Positions 11,892 through 24,928 are shown, counted from the first letter of the stretch. The stretch is DNA of 64,000 bases from Mariannaea sp. PMI_226 (GCA_024336345.1 JANFOG010000001.1:992001-1056000), one strand, 5' to 3'. Numbers and translations are program-made. Notes: generated by a model from the letters alone, not told the origin.

Positions 11892-14502
11892 CTATCGGGA
11901 GGCAAAGCTCTCCTTAGTCTTCTTCCACGAGCCATCACGCTTCCAGGTCCAGTTCTTGAGGAATGGCGGATCCATGCCAGTCGCAAACGCCTCGTTGCGA
12001 GCTTCAATCTGGGCGTTGAGTAGAGCCTCTCTGGCAGAAGTGCCACGATTGTGCAGGTTTGGCATTCTGTCAATCGCGTCCATGGCGAGACTGAAGCGAT
12101 CTGTCTGGTTGCGAATGGCTAGCTCGAGGGGTGTATCGATGTTGCCCTTCTCCTTGTATCCGCGCACATGCAAATTCTTGTTTCCAGGGCGCTTGTAGGT
12201 CAGGCGGTGCACCATCCAAGGGTAGCTGTGGAAGTTGAAGATGACAGGCGTGTCATCGGTGAACAGGCTGACCCATTCGCGATCGCTGAGACCATGAGGG
12301 TGATCGGAAGGATGGATCAGCTTGAATAAATCCACGCAGTTAACGCAGCGAATCTTGAGATCGGGGAAATGCTCAAGCAGAAGGTCAATAGCAGCGAGTG
12401 ACTCGTGAGTGCTGATGTCGCCACAAGAAGCCATGATTAGATCAGGGTCCTCGCCTGCATCAGTGCTGAACTGAGGCCAGACACCAATGCCCTTGGTGCA
12501 GTGTTCAATGGCAGCATCCATAGAAAGGTACTGAAGATGCTCCTGCTTGTCCGAAACAATCACATTGACATAATTGACGGAACGTAGGCAGTGGTCCATC
12601 ACTGAGTGCAAAATATAATCGTCAGCAGTGTGCTAGTTGAATTATAAGGGAGGAGAGGAGAGGAGAGGAGAGGAGAGGAGAAGGCGCGGGATGGTTGGAG
12701 AGCATCTTACCAGAGAGCAAACAGTTCCCATCAGGGGGGAGATAAATACGGACAACTTCGGGGCTCTTGTTTGCAACTACATCGAGGAAACCGGGATCCT
12801 GGTGAGTGAATCCATTGTGGTCCTGTCGCCAGACGACAGCAGTCAACAGAATGTTGAGAGAGGCAACCTTGGCTCGCCACTCAACCTCGAGGCATTTCTC
12901 GATCCATTTGCAATGTTGGTTAACCATTGAGTCGATTACGTGAATAAACGGCTCGTAGCTGTTGAGCAGACCGTGACGGCCACTGAGAACGTACCCTTCA
13001 AGCCAACCTTCGCAGGTGTGCTCGGAGAGCATCTCCATAACACGACCAGCCTTGGCAAGGTTTCCGCCGTTCTTATCCTCTTCAAAGTACTCACCGAGCC
13101 AAACTTTCTTGCCAGCGGCATAAACACCGCCGAGCTTGTTAGACTCAGTCTCGTCAGGTCCAAACAGCCGGAAGTTGGTCTGGTTAGCGGCGATGACATC
13201 CCTGAGGAAGACGGCCATGTTGGTCATGCTTGCGTTCATGACGTTGCCTGGGCTATCAACTTTAATGGCATAGTCTCGGAAATCAGGCAGCTTCAGGGGT
13301 TTCCTGAGTTGACCCCCGTTGGCAACAGGGTTGGCGCTCATTCGACTGTGTCCAGTTGGACACAGCTGCGTAAGAGCTGCAATCGGTTTGCCATCGGCGT
13401 CGAATAGGCGGTCAGGCTCATAGCTACGCATCCAATTTTCGAGAATCTTCAGATGAGACGGATTGGTAGCAGGATCAGTGATGGGAACTTGATGAGCACG
13501 CCAGAAACCCTCGAGATAGTTGTCGTCGATTTTTCGGGGAGCAGTCCATCCCTTGGGACTCCGGAGAATGATCATTGGCCACTTGGGGCGGAATGCTTCG
13601 CCAGAATCGCGGGCCTGCTTTTGGTAACCTCGGATCTCAGAGACTGCCTTCTCGAGCGTGGCGGCCATGGCCTGGTGCATGGTGTCGATATCGTCGCCCT
13701 CAACGAAATAAGGCTGCCAGCCATAGCCAAGGAATAAGTTCTCCAGCTCTTTGTGGGAAATTCGGGCCAGAAGGGTAGGGTTGTTGATCTTGTAGCCATT
13801 CAAGTGAAGGACAGGCAAGACAGCACCATCAACAATGGGGTTGAGGAATTTGTTGCTGTGCCATGCGGTAGCAAGAGGCCCAGTTTCAGCTTCACCATCG
13901 CCGACCATTGTCAATGCAATCAGATTTGGATGATCGTAGACAGTACCGAAGGCATGTGAGATGGAGTAGCCAAGCTCACCGCCTTCATGTAGTGAACCTG
14001 GGGTTTCAGGTGTAGCATGGGAGCCGATACCACCGGGGAACGAGAAGCTCTTGAAGAATTTCTGCATACCCTCAACATCTTGAGACTTGTCAGGGTAGAC
14101 TTCTGAGTAGACACCCTCGAGGTATGACTGCGAAAGAACTGCGGGAGCTCCATGACCAGGGCCGGAAATGAAGAGGGCATCAAGGTCGTACTTCTTGATA
14201 AGTCGATTGAAGTGCATATAAGTGAAGATCTGGCCTGGGGCAGAACCAAAGTGGCCGAGCAGCCGAAGTTTGAGATGCTCTTTCTTGAGGGGCTCACGAA
14301 GAAGAGGGTTCTCTTTGAGATAGATCATGCCCAATGACAAGTAACAGCTAGCCTTGAAGAAGTCATTGTAGGCTTTGATCTCCTCTGCAGAGAGAGGCTC
14401 GCCTTTGATGGTAGAGCGGGCTTTGCCAAAGGGCTGAATAGATTCAGCTTCCTCGGGCATGTTTTGGGAAAGAGACAAAGCTTGGATTGGGTTTAAATCC
14501 AT
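11892..14502 (-). CDS. phk: Xylulose-5-phosphate/fructose-6-phosphate phosphoketolase
   Basis: A thiamine-diphosphate enzyme that splits xylulose 5-phosphate (or fructose 6-phosphate) with phosphate into acetyl phosphate and an aldose phosphate, a bypass feeding acetyl units from pentoses. Two exons on the minus strand, 14502-12711 and 12601-11892, join to 833 residues; the second in-frame Met at 14460 would give 819, closer to the usual ~800. Visible marks are the XFP N-terminal block (GHFGSAPGQ, FISGPGHGAPA), the TPP-binding region (EGGELGYS, then GDGEAETGP), and the middle block SGRHGLLNSYE. The C-terminal XFP domain is encoded mostly by exon 2. The 109-nt intron holds a GGAGA repeat. The family is mostly bacterial with a fungal branch; in Metarhizium a phosphoketolase is reported to affect growth and virulence. 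Confidence in function is high, in the start codon moderate. Confidence 0.95.
12648..12682. repeat. (GGAGA)n tandem repeat in phosphoketolase intron
   Basis: About seven copies of a five-base unit fill a third of the intron at 12602-12710. On the coding (minus) strand it reads as a pyrimidine-rich CTCCT tract upstream of the acceptor, so it could serve as a polypyrimidine tract. Confidence 0.9.
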
Positions 14503-17500
14503 GAGTAACTTATTACTTGAGGAGGGGACAGGGAAGTGTTGGGTAGGAGCAAGATCTGCAGTAGAGATACGAGGGAGAGAGGACTTCTTTAAATACAAAA
14601 GGAAGAGGAGGAGGAGCGGCAACAGCAGAAGCAGGGAGCAGATTGACTACATCATAGTTTTAAGCCGAGCACGGAATTAAGGTACCAGGGACAAGTGAGG
14701 AGAGCTCCATTTTCTGCTACAAGCACCAGCAGCTAACACGACTGCAAGATGGTGGCGGTTGCTCAGAATCAGATCAGGAAGGGGGGGTGTTCATCGAGCT
14801 TGTGTGCTCAAGACAAAGAGTTTAGTTCGAACTGCCAAGCAGAGGGCGTGTAACCAAACTTGTATACGAATAGCTTAGATGGAAAGTTATGATATCAGGG
14901 GTGTGTAGAATGTAAAGTCAGGTCCTGAGCCAGTCAAAGTATGGGACACGGGCCGGACACGAGCTAGGAAAGTCGTCGTCACAAATCTCCAGGCGGCGGG
15001 CGGCGGCGACTATCGCCATACTATTCAACCCGTCATTTATCAATCAGGAGAGACGTAGATTGGGTGGAAAGAGGGAGAAAAGACGAACAGAATTCGACTC
15101 GACTGAAGTGGGTGGTGACGGCGGCGAAGAGGGTGGTCTGATCTTTTTGGACAATGTGCTTTGGACGCTGGATGCAGGCAGGACGGTGGAGACCTGGGCC
15201 TGGTTGACGTCTGGGTACCTACTACAGTGTAACCTGCTAGACCTGCCAGACCCACACAAACGCCGCCCTATCCTCGATGAGCCACCTCGCAACAATGCAG
15301 TGAGAGAACAAGAGGAAGTCCCGGATGCGGGAAGACTTTGGCGAGGCCTCATGGGAGTAATATTGTGTCTGGTTGGGTGAGCTAAGAAATTCGCCGATTT
15401 AGGGCGTGGCATGTTTGCTCAGTCGGGCCTTTATTCGTAATTGTAACTGAAGTGAGTCGGTTAGTCGAGAATTTCAAAGAAGAAAAGACGTTAGTGAGAG
15501 AGTCTTGGTGAGATTTAGGTATACCATATTCACTTATCGGACAGTACTGTAGAATGGGATATGATGAATGGGTGGGTGGGTGCATGAATGAATGGATGAT
15601 GATGATCAATCAAGAGAAGTTGGCACAATTGAGTAAAGAGAGTTGTCGGTTTTGCGAAGTCATGATCCCTTTCTCTCACATGAACACAGACTGCTTATCT
15701 TGATGCCCCAGGTACCTCTAGGGGAAGTTAGGTAGTTCCTACCTAAACAGCACCTGCCTCCTTCACATAATTACACACCAGCGTACCAGCATGTTGCTCA
15801 AGGCATCTACGGCACTATGAATGAAACTTGGGGGGGGACTTACCCACGGTATGTTCTGGATTCCCCTCCTTCACATCAGCATCATCATCCTGATGGATGC
15901 AACCAGCTTACCAGCAGGAGCGGAAAGTAGAAAGTAGACAACCTCAGTGAACAGTGGTAGGTACTGCAAGTGCGGTCGTGGCCGGCCGCTTGGGGCTGTG
16001 ACGCGGCTAGAAGTGGAATGAGCTGGTGGATACCTGCATGCGGAGTGCTGGGTGCCATCACCGGCTGTACTTGTAGTATGTTATCAAGACACTTAAGAGC
16101 ACCCGCAAATTTTGCTTTCAAGTAAAGTATCCCTCTTATCCAGCATCTCACCCCCATAAGTACCCGTCCCCCCCCGTTCGTCAACGATCCAACATCTGAT
16201 GCTTCAATCATGCAAGCGGCGTCATGATACTTTGACCTTCTCCGAAACTAAAAAATCTGGTTTCTCAACCTTGATTGAGAGCAAGCCTAATACGCCAGCG
16301 CTCACGAGCGGCACAGTCAAGCAGTCTCTCAGGCCATCAGTTCGGCGATTATGCAAGGCCTTTGCTTTCTCACAACGTAGCAATAGTATTAGGTGTTGCC
16401 ACTGCACCAGCCCATCTGCTTGACTTATTGGCCGTTTGGACGGAAGCTTCCCCAATCTTATTCTATATAGGACTGGAGAATTCGACTGAGCCACAATGAT
16501 AATGCTCCAGAATTTGACAGTTCTTTTGGGTTGTTTTGGATACTTTTTTTGACCAAAGAAATTTACTCAACTATTCAGCCAAGCCAGCCTCCGTCCTGTG
16601 TCCTTAGTTAGCTCCATTCGCGTCACAAACACAAGATATCGCTACGAATTCCCCCTTTTTAAATCGTGCCTCCGAATATATGATCTCTACTTGAGTCTAC
16701 TGTAGCGTGATATTTTGTGGACTATATGAGAAATTCTAAATATACTGGTTCTGTCTTCAATGCATGGCTATCCATCTGTTGAAATCCTGGACCCAAGCAT
16801 CTCCATCATACCATGCCGGCGATGTCAAATAACCACAATGCAGAAGCCTAGTGGGCGAAGACAATTTGTGATAATTGCTATGTTTGTATTCAAAATTACC
16901 CTCTTTTCCTATTTCGAATTGATCTTGAGGAAGTATGACTCGCGGCTGCGTTATTCATGTTGCAGCATCTGCCTTTTCATACCTAAGACAACCCATGACG
17001 CTCAGATGACGTCCAATGTTCCAGGGAAAATTCCAGTAAGAGCTTACTGGCGATTTCTGTATTTTCAACTGTATCTTCCCCGTATGAGTCCATTGGTTAA
17101 ACACAGCTAAGTGTCAGCTCTATGCTTCTCGGTGTTTCGGGGCTTCTCACATGAAGCCTTCCAACACCGCTACAACCCATCCCTCTTCACACACCACCAT
17201 CGGCTTCATGTCCATTTCAATTGCACGTGAACAATCCAACGGCTTATGGTTAATGCGATGCAACTCCGTGGCGTTGGTTTTCATCCTGTGTGGCAAAAGA
17301 ATCGCACATGCGTTTCTGTGGTTTTGAAGGGGAACCGTGCAGTCTTACCTTTATCAAGGCATATTATCTTATCTCCATGATCGACGGCTGTTTCTCATCT
17401 GAAATAGTGGCCTGCCCCGCGAACCGTTATCGTTGTAGTTGTTGATCAATATGCGCCCAGTGCTCTATGAGGGGTTCTACTCTCTCTAGTCAGTCACCGT

Positions 17501-18555
17501 GAGCTTTCACCCTTTCTGGTCTCATCGAATCCCTGTCGGGTGTCGCATCGAGGCCTCAACCAAGTAAAGTCCAAGTAGAAGCAGCCTCGGCCAACGTTAT
17601 CGGTTAGACAATGGCATCGCCTTGACTCAAGTTGACTTTGTTGACACGGGATGCTTACTATGTCTGCCTTCAAGCGGAGACCTGAATCAGGATCGGGATA
17701 CTGGACCTAGTCACCCGGACGGTGGGGGGAGGGCTCTACTTCACCCAACAATGTTACTCTATCCCTCGATCCAGCTGTATTGCATCCACTCCACGTGGAC
17801 TACGTAATAATCATCAAGTCATCATGAGGAGAAACTTGGAATATGTTAATGTCAGCCAACACAAGAGAGACACGTTGTGTTAAGCGTGACCGTGCTTTCA
17901 GATAGATTCCCTGCGCATCAAGCGTGAGATGTCTATCGTGGGGGGAAGCTGATGTGGGAGCTTTGACGGAGGTACGTTAAGGAAGTCTCACTTTCCAGGC
18001 TGTTGCTGCTCACAAATCAAAGAAATTGAAAGAAAAAAATTATTCTTTTTTTCCATGGTGACCATGGCGGATGTGCTTTGAGATGTTGCAACGTTGTGCC
18101 CAATCATTCATTGTCTTCTAGCTGAGTAGAATAGAAGTGAGTGGCTATCATTTCCCTGACTCTTGCCATTGCGAAGGACCCCCAACTATATCTGCAAGTA
18201 AGACACCCTGATGGTGGCAGCACAAGCTGCATCGCAACTCGCAACAAATCGCCTGATTGGAGTCCCTCGGCTGATAGACAAGCTCCAACCACAAGCCGTG
18301 ATCCTTGTTGCAGAGCAAAAGCTACATGATTATCAGGCAGACCTGACGTAACGGTGGCGGGGTACCTTCGGTAGTTATAAGCTTTGATCGAGAACGAACT
18401 TCCCCCGTCCAAAAGTTGCCTCCCGCTCTGAATTCTTCCATCCAACCTACACATACTGCTTCGAAAAAGAAGTCGAAAAGGCAACACACACGAAGAAAAA
18501 AACACAATACTCGAAAAAAGAGAGGGCAAAAAAGGAAGGAAAGAAGAAAATAAAG
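14503..18555. other. Long intergenic region, no supported gene
   Basis: About 4 kb without a recognisable protein gene. The first 900 bases are GC-rich and are the probable phosphoketolase promoter. Overlapping open frames on both strands at 15044-15412 look like composition effects. The rest (about 15.6-18.4 kb) is mixed, with poly-A/T runs and no conserved reading frame. Positions about 18360-18555 look like the leader of the small ORF that follows. Confidence 0.55.
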
Positions 18556-18681
18556 ATGTCGCGAAAAATCTGGTTTCCGTTCCGCGTCGGGCATCGCCCA
18601 GAAACACCCAAGCCGGACCCTCCGGTACCGACCGAGCCCGACACGGGCGAGGGTGACGGCATCACAGACTATAAGTCCTAA
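18556..18681 (+). CDS. Candidate small protein, 41 residues, unrecognised
   Basis: I do not recognise this product. The ORF starts MSRKIWFPF and continues with a Pro/Glu/Asp-rich stretch containing four closely spaced prolines and ending in DYKS. The first half is basic and aromatic; the second is acidic and proline-rich. It is preceded by about 180 bases of A-rich, stop-free leader with an A at -3 of the ATG (AAAGATGTC), the usual context of a translated fungal start, whereas the surrounding kilobases show nothing comparable. It is short enough to be chance; a longer spliced protein is not excluded, as AG/GT-like sites lie downstream. Confidence 0.35.
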   Translation: MSRKIWFPFRVGHRPETPKPDPPVPTEPDTGEGDGITDYKS

Positions 18682-19537
18682 GATGCTGAGTGAGGCTACT
18701 ACCTAATGGCTGTCTGCCATGTCTTCGGTAGGTCAGTGAGATGATACAGTAGAAAAAAAAACCCTGTGGATTGGCTGAGAGGTTATGTGCAGTACGACGT
18801 TGCAGCACGCCACGATGCTGGGGGTTATCCTCGAACGGGGGAGATGATACGACTATACGGATGCACTGCGATCCTATCGCCGGAATGCCAATTTGTACGA
18901 TGAAACGAGTGACGGACTTCTTTCGACTTGTTAGGCTACACTATCTAACAATTTTCTTGCTTTATTTTTTCTAGGGTCGGTTCCCTTGGGGTGAGTGTGG
19001 TATGTGTCTACGCATTATGGAGTTTCTTCATGTCTTTGAATGTCACCTTGGGATAACTAGATTGCGCCCAATGGAACAGATGGGCTCACTGGGAAGTTTG
19101 ATCTTCTTGTACTGGCAATGAGATTGCTTCTATATTTTTCTTTCATTATTGATAAATGGAAGTCTGGTCTTTCTGGTTCTGTTACTCTCTTTCTCTTACT
19201 TTTTATTTTCCCTTGGTGACGGAATTGATTGATATCAATATGTCTCAGAGAATTGCCCTATGAAATTGCTGATGTCCAAATGCATCCCCATTGATTTGCC
19301 ACTCATTGGCTGCTAAGGTGAAAGCAACGTCATAGCTTGATGACCGCCGTCCTTAAATTCATAAATTACACAATGCGCATTTGCTGCTCAGCGACTCTAA
19401 ATTATATCCATTCCCGCGTATTCAAATTGCTCAATCAAGATTGCCTCGAGACACCAGATTCCTTCTTCTCACAGTGACCATAACAGCGCTAGCACTTACC
19501 GCCTAATCAGGGTTACACAGACACGACATTAGCAAAG
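18682..19537. other. Intergenic, no supported gene
   Basis: No gene is seen. The final 150 bases form the likely promoter and leader of the ankyrin-repeat gene. Confidence 0.6.
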
Positions 19538-20126
19538 ATGACTGAATCCACGACGCAGCCGGTTGATCCGCTGGCTTCACTCCCTCAAGAAGCCGTGGAG
19601 CTCGCTGGACGCATGTATGATGCAGCTCGAATCGGCGATCTGCCCATCCTTCAACAAGCTCTCCCTGCTGGGCTGCCACCAAATCTAACAAACGAGAAGG
19701 GCGACACATTGGTACATTCGCTCAATCAATGAAACACGAATAGTAAGAACGTATTTTACTAAATTTTTCTTACACAGTTGATGCTTGCTGCCTATCATGG
19801 TCATGCAGAAGTTGTCAAGCTTCTCATCCAACACGGTGCCGATCCGAATAGACTCAATGACAGGATGCAGAGCCCGCTTGCTGGCGCGGTGTTCAAAAAG
19901 GAGGACGATGTGATTGAGGTAAATTACCCACTTCAAACTCATTCAGATAGAACTTCTACTCACAAGCAACTGCCCATAGGTGCTGTTGGAAGGCGGTGCA
20001 GACCCTGACTATGGCAAACCAACAGCAATGGAATGCATCATCATGTTCAATCTAGAGCAAACGTGGAAGGAAAAGTTCGAAAACGCCCCCGGTCGAGGGA
20101 GCGGGAAGCCACCGGGTCCCCAATAG
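19538..20126 (+). CDS. Small ankyrin-repeat protein (YCR051W-like)
   Basis: A 153-residue protein made largely of ankyrin repeats, a protein-binding scaffold. Three exons, 19538-19711, 19778-19918 and 19980-20126, join in frame. The repeat at the first junction reads NEKGDTL/LMLAAYHGHAEVVKLL, a textbook ankyrin unit that is restored only by splicing; a second is seen at LNDRMQSPLAGAVFKKEDDVIEVLLEGGADPDYGKP. A hydrophilic N-terminus (about 30 residues) and a short Gly/Pro/Lys-rich tail frame them. Small ankyrin proteins of this shape are widespread in ascomycetes, including yeast YCR051W, whose role is unknown. No signal peptide or membrane segment is seen, so it is probably cytosolic or nuclear. 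Confidence 0.9.
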
Positions 20127-22531
20127 TGGAATTCCAGTCATCTTTCTTTCAAGATCAATACACGAAATCTAACACGTCAACCCCTGGTGATGCTCCACGA
20201 TGAGTACGAAACGAAAGAACTACATTTTGGGCCGAAGTCAACGCCACAATGCAGAACACAGTCAAATGAACAATAATACTCTCATAAAGGTTGTGACTGG
20301 ACATTATGACACTCCAACAACCAATTCTTGAAAGGTAGGTTACTAGGTTTCATCTTCAACATACATAAATAAATAAGCCATTTTCATGGGAGCAGCTCTC
20401 TAAATTCGTCTGTCCATTGCCGTCGACGTCAGACTGTTGATGAAGAAGGCTTGTCAGAGATTTGTTGTTCAAAGCTATCTATTCCTCATACCAAATTGTG
20501 ACGAGGTTCTCGGAAAACCGCGGCTGCACTTACAACCAACGGACTTCATGGCTCAGGAGCCATCTGTTACTTTGAGTGTCTATTTTCTAAATAAACAATG
20601 AAGTATAAGGTCGGATGATACCTACTCAATTCCTTGTGCTATGATTGGCATAGCTTTTTTTTAAAGAATATCAGCAGATAACCTTCTGCTCGACGATCTA
20701 TTCGCTTCAAACTACGATTGTACTGTGTGTAAGCAGTTGAGCTGTTCGGTTGTTAGTTATTCGTCTTCAACGACATTTGGAATGCAGAGCCCCATTCTCA
20801 CAAGATAGGTGAACTGTTTCAAAAATCGTTTTCTTATTTGTCTTCACTTACATCGCGGTTCTTAAAGCCTAAGTAAGTTCCGTGAGCCTTCTCTCGCCAA
20901 CCATTTAGTAGGTCTGCGAGATAAAGCGTTAAGTTGGAGACGGTTGCCCAGAGAATCACTTCCTGTTTGAACTTGATATAAGGTCCTTCTTCTCACATGG
21001 CCTTTCATTACTGTAGGCGAAGTTTCATTAACCTCGATACAGCCCAATTACACCGGTAACCTTGGTTATTATGGCACACATGTCGGCAGATTGCCTCTTT
21101 TCACCTTCCGGCCAAGAGGTACCCATCTCCATCCATTTGCCAATCTTGCACAACCGGCCATGTCGCATGTTCACGGCTTTCAACGACTTGCATCTTCGCC
21201 TTAGCGAAATAACCCCAGTGGAAGCACTGAAATATTACGGCTTAGGTGGATATAAAATTCACAGTCACCAAACTTCAGGGGCAGATCCCACATCCCATTT
21301 TACGACAACGCAATTCCCTCAATCAGAGAGGCTCTGGGTTTCCTGCCAGAGTTGAACACATGGGTCCTTGGAACTCTTTTACGCAATATTCCTATAGCAT
21401 ACCGAGTGAATTCACACAACAGATACAGCCAAATATGGCACCCAAAGTAGCTCCGACGAACCAAACGCGGCCGCCTACCCCGTCATGCGAATTGTTTGAG
21501 ACTCTGGATAGAACTACTAAACAAGGCCAACTACAAAGCTGAATTATTTGAATGTGACAGGCTAGTAGTTTGTGACATCTGGGTCCTGCGGAGGGAGTTT
21601 GAGAAGTTCCATTCGCCCCAGGAGGCGGAGAACGCACATGCCGTTACAATCGAAACCCCATCATGTACCGCTGGCAATAGATCAAGAAAACCGGTGGTAG
21701 CGAGTATGGAAGGCTCAAGTTCATATCTGGATTTCTGACTTATCAGTTGGATATTGCCACAGACCAGCTTTAAGATGGGGGCTATCTCCCCCTGCTCCTC
21801 TTCCCCCAACCTCTATCAAATATCTCTGCCACGGTTATCGTTTAAGGAACATGGTCTGCCTTCGTACATTTTCCCCAATCTTTTCTGCACTGGAAAAGGT
21901 TGAAGATCTTTTTGTATCAGCAATACTCTAAAATTGGTAGAAATCTGAAGGTGGAAAGCAAGACGTTGAAAATGGACAATTGGAAGTGTTGCCTCTAATC
22001 ACGATTCTTGGTGTCCATTTGTTCCGTGTCAAAAATACTCAGACGAAGAAAGGAAAAAAAAAATTGGACAAAAACCAAAACATGCAGGCTTCCGTAGCGG
22101 ACGCTGATACTTTACTCCAGACTAACAATAGCCGGTACCAACAATTAGCTAAAAGAAACATATAAACGAAATGATAATAATAACAAAACACAGAAAATAA
22201 AGGCTTCCAGATACTGAGCGACCTCACTCATGAGAAGTTGCATTAATAAGTTGCTTTGGGTACCTCTTTCTACAGAATGACAATTGACCCCTGAAATGTT
22301 GGAAGGAGGGGAGTTGGCCCGTGCACTACTGGGGCAAGAACATGAGGAAAGAAGGCTGCCACATTTTTTTGGAAGCTTCGACGCAGCTCTCCCACTTTGG
22401 TCCAACGACAAATCGCCTTTCTTTCGATCCTCCACCTCCCGACAAAAAAGACACCATCTCTTCGGCGTCGCTGTACAAAAACACTACCCCGATCGATTGA
22501 GAAGCCCAGCCGTTGGATTCAACCCTCCAAA
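20127..22531. other. Intergenic, possibly with decayed coding traces
   Basis: No intact gene is found. Between about 21060 and 21740 several overlapping open frames (21071-21355, stop-free frame 21249-21461, 21496-21738) read protein-like in places, but no splice pattern joins them and no family is recognised. They may be a decayed gene or chance. The last 250 bases are the CCT7 promoter and leader. Confidence 0.45.
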
Positions 22532-24490
22532 ATGTCGTTCGGAGGCCAAACGCCGACGATCATCGTCCTCAAGGAAGGTCCGTTTTACCCCACCGCCCAC
22601 CATCCCGCCTTGTGGCATTGTATCCAGGGGAAAATCCAAGATGGAGGGGATATCCCGACTTCAAGGACCGACGACGCGAACGCCCGCAACTGACACAGAG
22701 CCCCTTTTTTTTAAACAGGCACCGATGCTTCCCAGGGCAAAGGCCAAATCGTCACCAATATCAACGCCTGTCTCGCCGTCCAGGCCACCATCAAGTCCAC
22801 TCTTGGTCCCTATGGTGGTGACCTGTTGATGGTCGATGATAATGGCAAGCAGACTATTACCAACGACGGTGCTACCGTTATGAAGGTTTGCACTTACCTA
22901 CCGCAACATCCTCAACTGCCGTTGAGATATGAACTTGGGAACATCGTCCAGGACTGACCGGTGCTAGCTCCTCGACATTGTCCACCCCGCCGCTCGAATT
23001 CTCGTCGATATCGCCCGATCGCAAGACGCCGAAGTCGGTGATGGAACCACATCAGTGGTCGTCCTGGCCGGTGAGATTCTCAAGGAAGTCAAGGAGCACG
23101 TCGAGCAAGGTGTCAGCTCTCAGGTCATCATCAAGGGTCTCAGGAGAGCCTCCCAACTGGCCGTCAACAAGATCAAGGAGATTGCTGTCAGCACCGATGA
23201 TGCTAACCGCCGCGAGACACTCAACAAGCTGGCTTCTACTGCCATGACCAGCAAATTGATCAAGCGGAATACCCCCTTTTTCACAAAGAGTGAGTGGGCA
23301 ACTTTTTTGCTACGAACGAGTCGTATATCAGTTGGCTAACAAGGTAACTAGTGGTTGTCGACGCTGTCTTGTCCCTCGACCAGGACGAACTCGACGAGAA
23401 GTTGATCGGTATCAAGAAGATCCCAGGTGGCTCGCTTACTGATTCACTCTTCATCAACGGTGTCGCTTTCAAGAAGACCTTTTCCTACGCCGGTTTCGAG
23501 CAACAACCCAAGAAATTCGAGAAGCCCAAGATTGTCTGTTTAAATGTTGAGCTAGAGTTGAAGGCCGAGAAGGACAACGCCGAGGTCCGCGTCGAGCAGG
23601 TTTCAGAGTACCAGGCCATCGTCGATGCCGAATGGCAGATTATCTTCAAGAAACTCGAGGCTATTCACGAGACCGGAGCCAAGGTTGTGCTGAGCAAGCT
23701 GCCCATTGGTGACTTGGCTACTCAATACTTCGCTGACCGAGACATCTTCTGTGCCGGTCGCGTTGCTTCTGAGGATATAGAGCGCGTAGTGCAAGCCACC
23801 GGTGCCGTTGTGCAATCAACATGTTCCGATATTCTTCCCGAGCATCTTGGTACCTGCGGCAAGTTTGAGGAGCGCCAGATTGGTGGTGAACGCTTCAACT
23901 TCTTCGAGGACTGCCCCGAGGCCAAGACCTGCACTCTGGTTCTCCGTGGTGGTGCCGAACAGTTCATTGCCGAGGTGGAGCGATCCCTGCATGACGCAAT
24001 CATGATTGTTAAGCGAGCAATCAAGAACCATACCATTGTAGGCGGTGGTGGTGCCGTGGAAATGGAAGTTTCAGCCTACCTGCACCGCTATGCCGACAAG
24101 AACATCACCCACAAGCAACAAACCATTATTAAGTCCTTCGCTAAGGCGCTTGAGATCATCCCCCGTCAGCTCTGCGACAATGCTGGCTTCGACGCTACCG
24201 ATATTCTCAACAAGCTTCGCGTAGAGCACCGCAAGGGCTCAACGTGGGCTGGTGTTGACTTCCAGAACGAGGGTGTCACTGATATGATGGAGCGCTTCGT
24301 CTGGGAGCCCGCTCTCATTAAGATCAACGCTCTTCAAGCAGCCACCGAGGCCAGCTGCTTGATCCTGGGTGTTGACGAGACTATCCACAACGAGGAGAGC
24401 CAGCAGCCCCAGGCTCCTGGACAAGCCTTGCCCCCTGGTGCCGCCCAACGAGCGCTGCGGGGTCGGGGTCGGGGTATGCCACGGAGGTAA
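22532..24490 (+). CDS. CCT7: T-complex protein 1 (TRiC/CCT) subunit eta
   Basis: One of eight subunits of the cytosolic chaperonin CCT, which folds actin, tubulin and other proteins in an ATP-driven double ring. Exons 22532-22577, 22719-22885, 22968-23289 and 23352-24490 join to 557 residues, the normal length. Group II chaperonin marks are present: [32 protein letters not shown], the ATPase motif VGDGTTSVV, and the C-terminal [10 protein letters not shown] and LRVEH blocks. Subunit identity as eta rests on LLKEGTDASQG-like N-terminus, [24 protein letters not shown] and the [17 protein letters not shown] block. The tail is Gly/Arg-rich ([10 protein letters not shown]). The second Met is split across the intron ending at 23351. 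CCT6 lies 18 kb downstream on the same strand. Confidence 0.96.
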
Positions 24491-24928
24491 ATAGAATAAA
24501 TCATTTTTTACGGAATGGGAGAGGCCAGGCTCGTGAGAACCCAGTAAAATAAAAAGGGATACGGAGTCACGGTGGGGATTTGAAGGAATCTGTATGATGA
24601 TACCTAGACTTACCTGACCTCTAGAAAAACTTGAATGACCCCCATCTTTTTGTGAATACGAAGTTTTTTGAGGCCGCTTAGATATTTTTCCCGATCATGC
24701 CAAGGCTAATAATGACGGTTGCGTTGTATCACGATGCTAATAAATCAAGATAAAAGAGGTTTGTCAATATCTAGTTGCTTCTTATTTAGGTGATCAAACT
24801 CATGCTCGTATAAATGTGACGCTGTCCAAACAAAATGCCCGCTTCGCTTCTGATGCTCGTCCAAGATGTGCTCAACATGTTCAAATATCCGCCAGAATTA
24901 CTTTTTTTTTTTTTTTTTTGGAGTTCAC
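24491..24928. other. Shared 3' flank of convergent genes
   Basis: An AT-rich spacer between the ends of CCT7 (+) and the Spt10-like gene (-), ending in an 18-base poly-T (24902-24919). No gene is seen. Confidence 0.7.

Noticed and set aside
15044..15412. Overlapping open frames on both strands upstream of the phosphoketolase
   Set aside because: GC-rich promoter DNA; products are low complexity and unlike any family.
21249..21461. Stop-free stretch of about 70 codons that reads protein-like
   Set aside because: No start, no supporting splice sites and a length expected by chance at a few percent; kept only as a note in the spacer entry.
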